DNA of 64,000 bases from CAYUQT01 sp964446835 (GTDB taxonomy: Bacteria; Planctomycetota; Phycisphaerae; UBA1845; JAFGLZ01): positions 62,001-126,000 of the forward strand of contig CAYUQT010000013.1 of the NCBI GenBank assembly GCA_964446835.1. The letters run 5' to 3'. The translations under genes were made by a program, and so were the position numbers. Position 1 is the stretch's first letter, and each line of letters starts with the position of its first letter. This document shows, in pieces, positions 17,707-27,057 of the stretch. A model generated the notes under the pieces. The model was not told the DNA's origin. It ran no database searches and worked only from the letters and a program-made list of their open reading frames with translations.

Positions 17707-19041
17707 TCACGCACGCCCGACCAGACGGTTCGGCCTGTCCCACCGCACGCGACACACGTACACACGATTGTTCGCGCCGCGCCGTTCGGTCAGCTCGATG
17801 TTCTTCCAGTCCTTCGCATCGCCCTGCATGCACTCCGAGGTGACCACCCACGACTCCCCAGGCGAAGCGTTAACGGTGCCGAAATTGCCAAGCTGCGCGC
17901 CACGGTTGGGAGCCACCTCGCATTCGGTGCCCCGCAGAACGCACAATCGCTTCGGGTCGACGCGGGCCATGAACAAAGGCGCGCGATTCCGAATGATATG
18001 ATCGTTGTTCGCACCGCGCCGGGTATAGCTGAGAAACAATCCGTCACTGTGAGTTACCCAGTGTTGCTGCGTGTTGTAGCTGCCGAGTTCCTTGCCGTCG
18101 TCGAATACCCACGGAATGGGCTTCTCGAAGTGCAGCCCGTCCCGACTCACCGCCACGTAGCCCCGAACGTCATTGCGAAGCGTCAGATAGAACCGCTCGT
18201 CATACCGCGTCAGCGAGGGCTCGCAATAGCCCCGCGGCACAGATGTCCGAATCTCGTCCCCGTGCTCGACGTATCGAAGCTCCTTCCCGTCGAACGCACA
18301 CCGCATCACCGTGGCGAAGAAGCACCCCCTCCCGACCTTGGCCGTGACCTCCTTCTTCTCCAGACAGTACAGGGGCAGCAGAATATCGCCGCCGGGAAGG
18401 TCCACCCGATCCGTGCACCCGCCCGAAGCCCAGAAGAAGTGATCGCGGTCGGGCATCCGTACCGTCTTCCACTCTGACCACGTGTGCTCCCGGGCATCGT
18501 ACACCGCGTACACCACGTCGAGCGTGTGCTTGTCGTCCTCGATGAAATTCCCCTTCTCCCCGGGATGATAGTTCGCCGTGTGGCCGGTCATCAGCAGCTT
18601 GCCCGTCGCCGCATGCCATGCCGGCGTCAGGTCGCACGGTCTCGCCTCAATGCCGTCGCCATACGGCCGAGGAGCCAGCGTCTTGATCACGGCCGGCCGC
18701 GTCCACGTGCCCCCCAGATCGTCCGATCGCATCTGATAGATGCCCGTGAAAATGTCGCTGCCCCACACCTGAGCCTGGCTCAGCGTCATGACGGCCGTCG
18801 ACGGTGGAACGATGCCCACCCTCGGCTGAAACCACTCGGTCTTCCGGTCGTAGCCCTCGGAGACGACATCGAGCTTCAGGCGAAAGCCGAGCGGCGGCAA
18901 CGCCGAAGTGCTCGCCGGACCCTTCACCGTGTCCTCGGCCATGCCCATGCCGGTGCTGCCCAATCCCGAAATGCCCCACGCCGCCGTAGCCCCAGCCACT
19001 CGCCGCATCGCATCCCGTCGCGTCACCACAAATCGATCCAT
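17707..19041 (-). CDS. Tat-exported sialidase-superfamily (BNR-like) propeller protein
   Basis: About 444 residues from the ATG at 19041; the upstream in-frame extension is not needed. The signal region 'TRRDAMRRVAGATAAWGISG' is twin-arginine-like. The mature part resembles beta-propeller sialidases and glycosyl hydrolase families 32/43/93: 'DIFTGIYQMRSDDLGGTWTR', 'YDAREHTWSEWKTVRMPD', 'GYCEPSLTRYDERFYLTLRN', 'GLFLSYTRRGANND'. Asp boxes are degenerate, so sialidase chemistry is doubtful. It lies 45 bases downstream of the Tat-signal TPP enzyme on the same strand and may share its message. About 230 bases separate it from the next gene upstream. Confidence 0.75.
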   Translation of the reverse strand: MDRFVVTRRDAMRRVAGATAAWGISGLGSTGMGMAEDTVKGPASTSALPPLGFRLKLDVVSEGYDRKTEWFQPRVGIVPPSTAVMTLSQAQVWGSDIFTGIYQMRSDDLGGTWTRPAVIKTLAPRPYGDGIEARPCDLTPAWHAATGKLLMTGHTANYHPGEKGNFIEDDKHTLDVVYAVYDAREHTWSEWKTVRMPDRDHFFWASGGCTDRVDLPGGDILLPLYCLEKKEVTAKVGRGCFFATVMRCAFDGKELRYVEHGDEIRTSVPRGYCEPSLTRYDERFYLTLRNDVRGYVAVSRDGLHFEKPIPWVFDDGKELGSYNTQQHWVTHSDGLFLSYTRRGANNDHIIRNRAPLFMARVDPKRLCVLRGTECEVAPNRGAQLGNFGTVNASPGESWVVTSECMQGDAKDWKNIELTERRGANNRVYVCRVRWDRPNRLVGRA

Positions 19042-19272
19042 GGTTCTCACTCGCAAAGAAGGGGAAAAGGAACACCGCACTCCGGCGAGTCAGATTGTAC
19101 GCCGCTGAACAGATCACTGCACGGGGAATCCGCGCCAGGGGGCTTCAGGCCCTGCGTCGCGCAGGCTGGACGACCCATCACCGACAAACTTGCGTCAGTC
19201 TTCGATGGAAGAGCGCATCAACCCAGCGCCCCAAAGGGGTGGACATCTCGGGAATATTGCATCTGCGGAAGT

Positions 19273-20409
19273 CTAATGCGACGACCGCCGGCCGATCAGA
19301 CGCCGGCCGCCGAACAGAGGAAGCCCCAGCACCAGAATCGCCGCCGTCACCGGCTCGGGAACCATGATCGTCTGGGACGTGTAGCTGAACCCCGTCTGGC
19401 CTTCCGTCACCGTCACAAGCTGAATGGCGATCTGCTCGGGCGGATAGTTGGCGATGATCAGCCCCGGCGCGGGATAACAGCACGCCTGAATCGCGTACAT
19501 GTCATACCCGGGCATCGGCGCCAGACTGATCGCCGGGTTCTCCCCGACAAGGAAACTGGGATCGATGAACGACGGAAGCTGACAGTGGTTGGGGTCGCCG
19601 TCCTCGCTCATGTAAGCCTGGCAATGCCAGTGACCGGCGTAGACACTGGCCAGATGATTCGCATAGTCGTGGTTCGGATCGGAGATCATCGCGCTGAGCT
19701 GCCCGAACTCGCTTTGACTGAAGGCGGCGTAATCCGCCACGAACGCGCCCGTCGGGCCGCTCATCGTCAGCATGGGAATATGCGTGACGACGACCACATT
19801 CTCATCCTTGCCCTGCGACGCACCGGCCAGCGTGTTGCCGAACCAGTCGAACGTGCCGCCCGGCATGGTGTGCAACTCGGCGCCGAACGCCCCGGTTCGC
19901 GAAGACCAGTCGGGACACACGAACTGAACGCCTCGATACTCGAAGGCAATGTTCTCGAGATTCAGATCGCTGCCCGACGACGTCACGTGAACCGGACCCT
20001 TCTGCCAGTTGGCAAATCCAGTTCCGGGCGTCTGCGCCATGGTCGCCAGCGACTGATGTACCGATCCAAAGGTATTCTCGAAGGTCGGCTGAACGTCATG
20101 GTTGCCGTAGATCGGCACATAGGGCGTCGACAGGCCGCTCAGAATCGACCCGGCCGTCGTCAGCCCGGCGTTGGTGTCGCCGATGTCACCGATGACGAAG
20201 GTCATGTCGATGTTGCGCGACTGCTTATAGGCGTTCACCCAGTCGACACACGCCTGAAGCCGCGGCGTATTCTCGCCGTTCTGATCCGCCCCCAAATGCG
20301 GGTCGGCGACGATCACGAACGAGAACGAGTCGCCCGTCGCGGCCGTCAGCGGAGCCACAGCAACAACAGACACCAAGGCGCACAGTACCGAAATGAATCG
20401 TCGGTGCAT
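19273..20409 (-). CDS. PEP-CTERM-anchored metallophosphoesterase
   Basis: 378 residues; GAGGGGAACGTTTC precedes the ATG and a signal peptide follows ('RRFISVLCALVSVVAVAPLTA'). Calcineurin-like metallophosphoesterase ligands appear in order: 'IVADPHLG', 'FVIGDIGD', 'YGNHD', 'VTHIPM' and 'YAGHWH'. The C-terminus is a PEP-CTERM sorting signal: V-P-E-P, a hydrophobic helix 'VTAAILVLGLPLF', then a basic tail G-G-R-R-L-I-G-R-R. Such tails are cut by an exosortase, which is not in this window, and the mature protein is displayed on the surface or in the matrix. The substrate could be a phosphodiester or phosphomonoester. Confidence 0.9.
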   Translation of the reverse strand: MHRRFISVLCALVSVVAVAPLTAATGDSFSFVIVADPHLGADQNGENTPRLQACVDWVNAYKQSRNIDMTFVIGDIGDTNAGLTTAGSILSGLSTPYVPIYGNHDVQPTFENTFGSVHQSLATMAQTPGTGFANWQKGPVHVTSSGSDLNLENIAFEYRGVQFVCPDWSSRTGAFGAELHTMPGGTFDWFGNTLAGASQGKDENVVVVTHIPMLTMSGPTGAFVADYAAFSQSEFGQLSAMISDPNHDYANHLASVYAGHWHCQAYMSEDGDPNHCQLPSFIDPSFLVGENPAISLAPMPGYDMYAIQACCYPAPGLIIANYPPEQIAIQLVTVTEGQTGFSYTSQTIMVPEPVTAAILVLGLPLFGGRRLIGRRSSH

Positions 20410-20726
20410 GAAACGTTCCCCTCACTCTCGATTGAACTCGACCTGAATTACGGCGAGGCAAACCCGACGCGGTCTCTCTCCGACCACCGGCGTCAGCAGA
20501 GGCTCACCCCCCTGAACACGAGCGTCGCTCAGGCCGTCCATAAGAGTCGGAATTCGGACGACCTCAACCCGAGCAACAGCACGATTATAGGGAACCGGCG
20601 AGGTGGGTTCCAGGGGGTACCGCCAGGTTCTCGGCACCGACAGCGGTGACGCCCAACGACTCGGGCAGGATTGACAGGGGCCCCTGGGGCGGGACAATCG
20701 TCGGAGTCCGCTCAGGAGGAGATGCC
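20410..20726. other. Divergent intergenic region with no gene seen
   Basis: About 317 bases between the minus-strand phosphoesterase and the plus-strand FG-GAP gene. It contains the promoter candidate at 20671-20698 and the strong AGGAGGAG ribosome binding site at its right end. Short frames run through it but lack ribosome binding sites and resemble no protein family. Confidence 0.5.
20671..20698 (+). promoter_or_regulatory. Candidate promoter for the FG-GAP gene
   Basis: A consensus -35 TTGACA (20671-20676) is followed after 16 bases by GACAAT (20693-20698), four of six matches to TATAAT. The start codon lies 22 bases beyond the expected transcription start, leaving just room for the AGGAGGAG site. 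The spacer contains the palindrome GGGGCCCC, which might mark an operator. Confidence 0.35.
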
Positions 20727-21896
20727 ATGATCGGCGGTCTGCTGCTCATGTCCACACTCGTACTGGGGGCCGAACCGGTGCGTTTCAAACGGCACACAAT
20801 CGACAACTATCCCGCCGGCTACCAGGTGGCCGTTGCCGACATCAGCGGCGACGGGCGGCCCGATATTATCGCACTGTCCACCGAGGCCAATCGGGTCGAC
20901 TGGTTCGAGAACCCCACCTTCCGGAGACACCCTCTGGCTCGCACCGATCGCAATATCGACCTGGTGCCCATGGACGTCGACGGCGACGGCCGGGCGGAGA
21001 TCGCACTGGCCAGCGGGTTCCATTTCGGTGATGGCAGTCGCGGCGGCCAGATCCAATGGCTCAAAAGCGAACCCGACCTCGACAAGCCCTGGCAGATTCA
21101 TCCGATCGCCGCCGATCCGGTCGTCCACCGGCTGCGCTGCGGCGATGTAGACGGCGACGGCCGATCCGAACTGATCCACGCATCGATCTTCGGTCCGGGC
21201 TCCAAGGGCCTGGCCGCCATGAAGCCCGCCCATCTGTGGGCCTTTCGCGTGCCGGCCGATCCGACCGCAAGCCCGTGGGAAGTCATCAAGATCGATGAAA
21301 CGCTCACGGTGCTCCACGGGCTCTACGTGGGCGACATCGACAACGACGGCCGGGCCGAACTACTGACCGCCAGCTATGAAGGTATCTATCGCTTCGACCG
21401 CGAAGGTGATCCCAAGACCGGCACATGGCGCAAGACACACATCGCCCCCGGAGCACCCCCCACGGGCAACAAGCCCGAGGCCGCCCGGGGCTCCAGCGAG
21501 GTCGTGCCCCTGTGGCTGGCCGGCAAGGCTCTGGGATTCGCGGCCATCGAGCCCTGGCACGGCCACCAGGTGGTCGTCTACACACCGACCGGCAAAACGG
21601 CTGCCTGGACAAGGCACGTCCTGGACGAAACGCTCAACGAGGGCCACGCCCTGCTCGCCGCCGACATCGACGGCGATGGGCAGGAGGAGATCGTGGCCGG
21701 CTGGCGAGGTGGCGGCGGCGGACTGGTCCTGTACGACCCGATCGACACCAGCGGCACCCGCTACCGAAAGGTCGTCATCGACCAGCCGATGCCGGTAGAA
21801 GGCCTCGTGTCGGCCGACCTGAACGGCGATGGGCAACTCGAGCTGGTGGTTATCGCCGGCCGGTCGAATGCGCTGGCCTGGTATCAGCGCGAATAG
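20727..21896 (+). CDS. Secreted FG-GAP/VCBS-repeat protein
   Basis: About 389 residues. The ATG at 20727 is chosen because AGGAGGAG sits just upstream and a short signal peptide follows ('IGGLLLMSTLVLGAE'). The protein is a chain of FG-GAP/VCBS blades, each with a calcium-loop-like D-x-D-x-D-G motif: 'DISGDGRPDI', 'DVDGDGRAEI', 'DVDGDGRSEL', 'DIDNDGRAEL', 'DIDGDGQEEI' and 'DLNGDGQLEL'. This makes a seven-bladed calcium-stabilised propeller likely. No catalytic motif is apparent. Proteins of this kind are usually extracellular and bind ligands or sugars. It is followed 87 bases later by the AGE-family gene on the same strand. Confidence 0.85.
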   Translation: MIGGLLLMSTLVLGAEPVRFKRHTIDNYPAGYQVAVADISGDGRPDIIALSTEANRVDWFENPTFRRHPLARTDRNIDLVPMDVDGDGRAEIALASGFHFGDGSRGGQIQWLKSEPDLDKPWQIHPIAADPVVHRLRCGDVDGDGRSELIHASIFGPGSKGLAAMKPAHLWAFRVPADPTASPWEVIKIDETLTVLHGLYVGDIDNDGRAELLTASYEGIYRFDREGDPKTGTWRKTHIAPGAPPTGNKPEAARGSSEVVPLWLAGKALGFAAIEPWHGHQVVVYTPTGKTAAWTRHVLDETLNEGHALLAADIDGDGQEEIVAGWRGGGGGLVLYDPIDTSGTRYRKVVIDQPMPVEGLVSADLNGDGQLELVVIAGRSNALAWYQRE

Positions 21897-21983
21897 GCAC
21901 AAGACGCGCCCTGCGGTGATTCACCGTTGCTTGTTCTTGAACCCGTCGCTGTCCCCTGATGTTCTGCCCTGAAAGGAAACCGC

Positions 21984-23171
21984 ATGACCCCCGAGAGAAT
22001 CAGCCAACTGATGGCCCAATACCGCGACGGCCTCCTGCACGATACGCTGCCGTTCTGGATCCCTCGCGCGATCGATCGCGAACACGGCGGCTACATCTCC
22101 TGCCTCGATCAGGACGGCAGCATCCTCCAGACCGACAAGTCCATCTGGATACAGGGGCGATTCGCCTGGCTGCTGGCCACCCTCTACAACACCGTCGAGA
22201 AACGCCCCGAGTGGCTTGAACTCTCTCGGCACGGCATCGACTTCATCAACCGACACGGCTTCGACACCGACGGCCGGATGTTCTTCTGGGTCACGCGCGA
22301 CGGCAAACCCCTGCGCAAACGCCGGTATCTCTTCTCCGAGTCGTTCGCCGTCGTCGCATTGGCGGCCTACGGAATCGCTGCCGACGACTCGCACGCCCGA
22401 CAGCAGGCGCTCGCCCTCTTCCGACTCATGCTCAGATACCACACCACCCCCGGCCTGCTGCCGCCGAAGGTCAATCCCGAAGTCCGGTCGCTCAAGGGCC
22501 TGGCCATGCCCATGATCCTCCTGGTGACCGCCCAGGAGCTTCGAAAGGCCTGCAACGACCCGTTCTGCACCCAGACCATCAACGACTGCATCGCCGAGAT
22601 CGAGCGAGACTTCCTCAAGGACGAATTCAAGTGCGTGCTCGAGTGCGTGGGCTCCCACGGCGAGTTCCACGACACCTTCGACGGCCGCATGATCTGCCCG
22701 GGCCACGCCCTCGAGGCCGGTTGGTTCATCCTCGAAGAGGCCCGGCTCCGCAACCGCGATCCGCGTCTGATGCAACTCGGCTGCAAGATCATCGACTATT
22801 CCCTGGAGGTCGGCTGGGATCGTCAGTACGGCGGCATCCTTTACTACCGCGACGCCCGCGGGCTGCCGGGCACCGAGTATTGGCAGGACATGAAGTTCTG
22901 GTGGCCACACAACGAGGCGATCGTCGCGACCCTGCTGGCCTTTCAGCTCACCGGCGATCCGAAGTACGCCCGCTGGCACCAGGCCATCCACGACTGGTCA
23001 TACGCCCATTTCCCCGACCCGCTCCACGGCGAATGGTTCGGCTATCTGCACCGCGATGGAACCCTCTCGACGACGATCAAGGGCAACATGTGGAAAGGCC
23101 CCTTCCATCTGCCGAGGATGCAGTGGTATTGCTGGCAGCGGCTGAAGGAGATGAAGGCCGCACGGGCGTAG
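21984..23171 (+). CDS. N-acylglucosamine 2-epimerase (AGE) family protein
   Basis: 395 residues, the usual length for the family; GAAAGGAAACCGC precedes the ATG. The alpha6/alpha6-barrel signature stretches are present: 'WIQGRFAWLLATLYN', 'RYLFSESFAVVALAAYG', 'PGHALEAGWFILEEA' with the conserved His, 'GGILYYRDARG' and 'WWPHNEAIVATLLAF'. There is no signal peptide, so it acts in the cytoplasm. Relatives interconvert N-acetylglucosamine and N-acetylmannosamine, or isomerise mannose, glucose or cellobiose. The sialidase-like genes nearby make an amino-sugar substrate plausible, but the family is too mixed to choose. Confidence 0.85.
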   Translation: MTPERISQLMAQYRDGLLHDTLPFWIPRAIDREHGGYISCLDQDGSILQTDKSIWIQGRFAWLLATLYNTVEKRPEWLELSRHGIDFINRHGFDTDGRMFFWVTRDGKPLRKRRYLFSESFAVVALAAYGIAADDSHARQQALALFRLMLRYHTTPGLLPPKVNPEVRSLKGLAMPMILLVTAQELRKACNDPFCTQTINDCIAEIERDFLKDEFKCVLECVGSHGEFHDTFDGRMICPGHALEAGWFILEEARLRNRDPRLMQLGCKIIDYSLEVGWDRQYGGILYYRDARGLPGTEYWQDMKFWWPHNEAIVATLLAFQLTGDPKYARWHQAIHDWSYAHFPDPLHGEWFGYLHRDGTLSTTIKGNMWKGPFHLPRMQWYCWQRLKEMKAARA

Positions 23172-23193
23172 GATCGGCGGTTCTGCTTTCCCC

Positions 23194-24675
23194 TCAACGG
23201 AATCGTATCGAGTACAGGTCGGCGTCCTTCATCACGAAGCGCAGCCGGACGGGCTTGCCGGCCAGATCCCTGACGTCCCTGCCGGCCTTCCACGATACAA
23301 CACGCTCCAGCGTATCGCCGAACAGCTCGGCACAGTCGGAGAGACGGTAGCCGTCCAGAGGCTTGCCGCCGGCATCCTGGATCTCAATCCGTATGCTCCC
23401 CGCCGCCGAGGTCGCGAAGTTCAGCACGAGGTTTCTGCCCTCGAAGACGAGTGGACGCGTGATCAGCTCCCCGCCGCTCAGCGGCGATTCGACCGAAACG
23501 AAGCCGTCGATGCGAAGCGTAAACCGGCGGAGCTTGCAGCTCTTGCCCGTCCAGTAGCTCTCCGTGGCGAAGATCGACAGCTCCTTCGGGGCACTCTCAA
23601 TTAACGACGCCGTCTCGACGATGCCCCAGCTCTGATAGTTGTCGCCGTAAACCCAGTTGTCGGCCGTGCGAAGACCGGGGCGCAGAAACACACGGTCCCA
23701 CCGATGGAACGTCAGACCGTCTCGACTGCTCATGAACAGGCCGTCTGTCAGCGCCGTCCCCTCACGTGCTGAGGTCTTCGATCGAAGCTCGCGGTGCTCC
23801 AGCTCGGGCAGTGCCCGCATCGACTCGGACCAGCCGCGGTCCAGATACCGCGTCGGAAACCCCAGGAAGATGTGGGGGGCGCGGTAGTACGGGATGATCT
23901 GGTTCGTGTACAGCTCCTCGGGCGGCGCCCCGGGGTACGACAGCCAGACGGGCTGGGACCACTTCACGAAATCCTTCGAGACCGACGTCCGGATGTCCCT
24001 CAGCCCGTTGCGAAAATCGCGCCAGTACGCCCGGTACTCGCCGCGGATCGAATCCCAGAACACCAGGTTCTGACTGTCAAACGCCCCTTCCGTCAGGATG
24101 GGTGTGGCGCTCAGGACCGACCAGTGGATCCCATCGGCCGACCGAAAGGCCGTCAGACCTTTGCCCTCCAGCGCCACGGCCTTGTAACGAGCCTCCGGTG
24201 CGCAGCTCGGGTTGGCGTCCTTGAAGGGCACGAAGTTGTGCCCGGCCTCGCCCAGGCGGAGTATGTTGTTGTGCTTCGAACCGTTGTACTCCACGAAGCC
24301 CAGGTCCGGCCGGCTCCATCGGATGCCGTCGCGGCTCTCGGCATAGCACACGGCAAAGGTATGAGCCTCCGGCTCGCCCTTGAGCGTCTGTTCGCCACCG
24401 CGGTAGTACATCCGGTAGACGTCGCCGTCCTGAAACACCGTGTGATACCCGCAGGAATTGCCCTCCCAGGGCTGGTCGTGGTGCAGGGCGACCTCGCGAG
24501 GGATCGGCTCATGCAGCCGGAGCCTCGCACCACCCTTCAGTGAGCCGATCAGCGAGTCATCGACAAACAGCTCCAGCCGCGAGCCGATCGGAATCGCCCC
24601 CACTTGCCCGAAGCTCGGGGCCAAGCCCGCGCACCCCATGAGGACTATCCAAAGCCAGGTGTCGCGCCGCTGCAT
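23194..24675 (-). CDS. Secreted GH32/GH43-like five-bladed propeller protein
   Basis: About 493 residues from the ATG at 24675, preceded by GGGAGAGACACG; the next in-frame ATG upstream (24708) lacks such a site. A signal peptide ('TWLWIVLMGCAGLAPSFG') leads into 'RLELFVDDSLIGSLKGGARL', a start typical of uncharacterised planctomycete proteins related to glycosyl hydrolase families 32 and 43. Propeller segments include 'VYRMYYRGGEQTLKG', 'AVCYAESRDGIRWSRPDLG', 'YRAYWRDFRNGLRDIRTSVS' and 'LFMSSRDGLTFHRWD'. The C-terminal ~100 residues look like a beta-sandwich of the GH32 type. Acidic catalytic residues cannot be assigned with confidence. Confidence 0.7.
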   Translation of the reverse strand: MQRRDTWLWIVLMGCAGLAPSFGQVGAIPIGSRLELFVDDSLIGSLKGGARLRLHEPIPREVALHHDQPWEGNSCGYHTVFQDGDVYRMYYRGGEQTLKGEPEAHTFAVCYAESRDGIRWSRPDLGFVEYNGSKHNNILRLGEAGHNFVPFKDANPSCAPEARYKAVALEGKGLTAFRSADGIHWSVLSATPILTEGAFDSQNLVFWDSIRGEYRAYWRDFRNGLRDIRTSVSKDFVKWSQPVWLSYPGAPPEELYTNQIIPYYRAPHIFLGFPTRYLDRGWSESMRALPELEHRELRSKTSAREGTALTDGLFMSSRDGLTFHRWDRVFLRPGLRTADNWVYGDNYQSWGIVETASLIESAPKELSIFATESYWTGKSCKLRRFTLRIDGFVSVESPLSGGELITRPLVFEGRNLVLNFATSAAGSIRIEIQDAGGKPLDGYRLSDCAELFGDTLERVVSWKAGRDVRDLAGKPVRLRFVMKDADLYSIRFR

Positions 24676-24720
24676 CGTGTCTCTCCCTGCCAAGGGTTTG
24701 CCCCCCATCCCGTCGATCGA

Positions 24721-25728
24721 TCAGTCGATCGGCCCATACCGGGTCTTCCACTTGTCGGCCAGAAGCTTGCCCTCCTGGTCGATCCATTCCCGTTCGGCGG
24801 GCGTCAGGGGTTTGAAGTCGCGCGTGACCTTCAGGGCCGCCCGAAGCTCGCCCATCGACTTCATACCGATCACCACATTGGCCATGTCCGGCAGCCCCAT
24901 CGCATAGCGGATAGCCATCCGGTGATGCTCGGGGCTGGACAGTGCCCCGGGCATGCGATTGATGTACGACATCGTCGACGCCCCGCCGAGCACCTTCATC
25001 GCCACGATGGCCGTCCCATGCTTGCGGGCCGTGGGCAGAACGCGCTCCTCGAAGTTGTAGACGAACCGGTCGACGAAGTTCAACACGCACATCATCACGT
25101 CGATCCTGCCCGTCTCGAGCACCGGTACAAGCCGGCCGACCTTGTAGTGCCCGCTGATGCCGACGTGTTTGACCAGACCTCGCTTCTTGGCCTCCTCAAT
25201 GCCGTCCAGGCAGCTTCCCTTGCTGAGGATTTGCTCCGGCGTGAAGTCGCCGACATTGTGAACGTGACACACGTCCAGGTGATCTGTCTGCATCTTCCGG
25301 AGGCTGGTTTCAATGAGCTTGATGGTGTCATCCTTGCGGTAGGCCACCGGTTCGACCTTGCTCACCAGAAAGACCTCGTTCCGCCGTCGGGCCAGAACGG
25401 GACCCAGCCGCTCTTCGCCCACACAATAGTTCGGCGCGACGTCGAGATACTGGATGCCCGCGTCGATGGCCGCGTGGACCACCGGCTCGTACTCGTCCGG
25501 TGGGTAGAACGCCTGACCCAATGCGGCCAGCCCAAGACCCAAGGGAGCCAACTCGATTCCGGTGCGCCCCAGCTTCCGCTTCGGAACGTCCCGGATCGAA
25601 GGCATGGGCTCGTCGATGTCGGGCGGAAGCTTGCCCAAGGCATGCGACGCGCCCAGCGCCAGTCCGGCCGCACCCGCACCGGCCCCCACTGTCTTGAGAA
25701 ACTCACGTCGACTCGTACGATGTGTCAC
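24721..25728 (-). CDS. Tat-exported aldo/keto reductase
   Basis: About 335 residues from a GTG at 25728, chosen because GGAGGT lies seven bases upstream and the N-terminus then reads 'THRTSRREFLKTVGAG', a classic twin-arginine signal. The frame continues upstream to 25809, but that part is not needed. The reductase domain carries the family tetrad: Asp and Tyr in 'YLDVAPNYCVGEERLG', Lys in 'VFLVSKVEP', His in 'LDVCHVHNVG'. Other stretches are 'LGRTGIELAPLGLGLAALGQ' and 'VIGMKSMGEL'. Periplasmic NADPH-type oxidoreductases with Tat signals are common in planctomycetes. It lies 45 bases upstream of the GH32/43-like gene, same strand, so a two-gene message is likely. Confidence 0.88.
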   Translation of the reverse strand: MTHRTSRREFLKTVGAGAGAAGLALGASHALGKLPPDIDEPMPSIRDVPKRKLGRTGIELAPLGLGLAALGQAFYPPDEYEPVVHAAIDAGIQYLDVAPNYCVGEERLGPVLARRRNEVFLVSKVEPVAYRKDDTIKLIETSLRKMQTDHLDVCHVHNVGDFTPEQILSKGSCLDGIEEAKKRGLVKHVGISGHYKVGRLVPVLETGRIDVMMCVLNFVDRFVYNFEERVLPTARKHGTAIVAMKVLGGASTMSYINRMPGALSSPEHHRMAIRYAMGLPDMANVVIGMKSMGELRAALKVTRDFKPLTPAEREWIDQEGKLLADKWKTRYGPID

Positions 25729-25910
25729 GGACCGCACCTCCAAAGACTCGCCGAACACCACCACGATCCAAACAGCGCAAGGATAGCGGTCCGTCGAGAG
25801 AAATGACAACCCCGCCGATCGCCGAACAACCGAACGCGTGAATCCCCCCGCAACTGTCCGTACAATGCCACCTCGGGTGGGGTGCCAGTCGCCCAGTCGA
25901 GGAACGATCC

Positions 25911-26897
25911 ATGGGACAGACCATCCGCTGCGGCATGTTGGGGCTGGGTCACGGACACGCCGTGCCCAAAGCCGAACTCCTGCGAACCATGAAGGGCGTC
26001 GAGTTCGTCGGCATCTGCGAGCCCGATGAGAAGATCCGCGCCGAGCACCTCAAGAGCAAGCCGCTCGAAGGTATTCCCTGGCTGACCCAGGAACAACTGC
26101 TCGGTGACAAGACGGTGTCGATGGTCGCGATCGAGAGCACGACCGCGCGCCTGCTGTCGTTGGGTTGGGCGGCGATCGACGCCGGCAAGCATCTGCACCT
26201 CGACAAACCGGCCGGGGCCAACCTGGCCGAGTTCAAATCACTCCTTGATGAGGCCGAGCGCCGAAGGCTCATCGTCCAGATGGGATACATGTTCCGTTAC
26301 CACGCCGGCTTCGACTTCATTCGCCGGGCGGTCGGGCTGGGGTGGCTGGGACGGGTGTACTCGATCCAGGCGAGCATGTGTACCGAGGCGACGCCCCAGG
26401 CCCGTACGGAGCTGCTGTTCCATCCGGGGGGTATCCTGCTCGAACTGGGCGGGCATATGATCGACATGATCGTCCTGCTGATGGGCGCACCCCGAAAGGC
26501 CACCGGCTTCCTCCGGCACGACGGCGACCCGAACGACACACTGAACGACAACACACTGGCCGTCCTCGAGTACGATCGCGCCATGGTGTCCATCGAGGTG
26601 GCCGCCGTCGAAACCGGTGCCTGGAACCAGCGCCGCTTCAAGATCGCCGGGACCCGCGGCACGATCATCATGACCCCGCTGGAACCGCCGTCGCTGCAGA
26701 TCTGCCTGCGCGAGAAGGTGGGGTGCATGCCGGCCGGCTGGCAGACCATGCCGGTCCAGGACATCCCCCGCTACGTCCGCGACTTCCAGGAACTCCTCCG
26801 GTGCATCCGGCAGGGCGAGCCTCTGCCATATTCGAAGGAACACGACTACAACGTGCAGAAGACCCTGCTCGAAGCCTGCCGGCCTGCGGCACGCTGA
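25911..26897 (+). CDS. Gfo/Idh/MocA-family oxidoreductase
   Basis: 328 residues; GAGGAACGATCC precedes the ATG. The N-terminal Rossmann domain binds NAD(P): 'CGMLGLGHGHAVPKAELL', 'GVEFVGICEPDE', and the conserved D-K-P-A-G, variant of the family E-K-P with its Lys kept. The C-terminal alpha/beta domain follows with 'HPGGILLELGGHMIDMIVLL', where the G-G-H-x-x-D motif usually supplies catalytic His and Asp. No signal peptide, so it is cytoplasmic. The family oxidises or epimerises sugars and inositols. It may process monosaccharides released by the secreted hydrolases encoded to its left. Confidence 0.88.
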   Translation: MGQTIRCGMLGLGHGHAVPKAELLRTMKGVEFVGICEPDEKIRAEHLKSKPLEGIPWLTQEQLLGDKTVSMVAIESTTARLLSLGWAAIDAGKHLHLDKPAGANLAEFKSLLDEAERRRLIVQMGYMFRYHAGFDFIRRAVGLGWLGRVYSIQASMCTEATPQARTELLFHPGGILLELGGHMIDMIVLLMGAPRKATGFLRHDGDPNDTLNDNTLAVLEYDRAMVSIEVAAVETGAWNQRRFKIAGTRGTIIMTPLEPPSLQICLREKVGCMPAGWQTMPVQDIPRYVRDFQELLRCIRQGEPLPYSKEHDYNVQKTLLEACRPAAR

Positions 26898-26981
26898 GAA
26901 CTTTTCAGATCTGTGATACTCGGGAAGGACACGCCAGCATGAGAACTGCCGACGCACGCGAGGGGGTTTCCGAAAAGACAG

Positions 26982-27029
26982 CGACCTCGACGGCAGCGGC
27001 GGTCAGCCCGCGGCGGCACATCGAGGTCG
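26982..27029. terminator. Inverted repeat between convergent genes, possible terminator
   Basis: CGACCTCGA (26982-26990) and TCGAGGTCG (27021-27029) are perfect reverse complements separated by a 30-base GC-rich loop. It lies in the 160-base gap between the convergent oxidoreductase and ParA-like genes. There is no T-run after either arm, so a Rho-independent terminator is only a guess. Confidence 0.25.
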
Positions 27030-27057
27030 TCGTCGACGGAGGGCACGGGGAAATCGG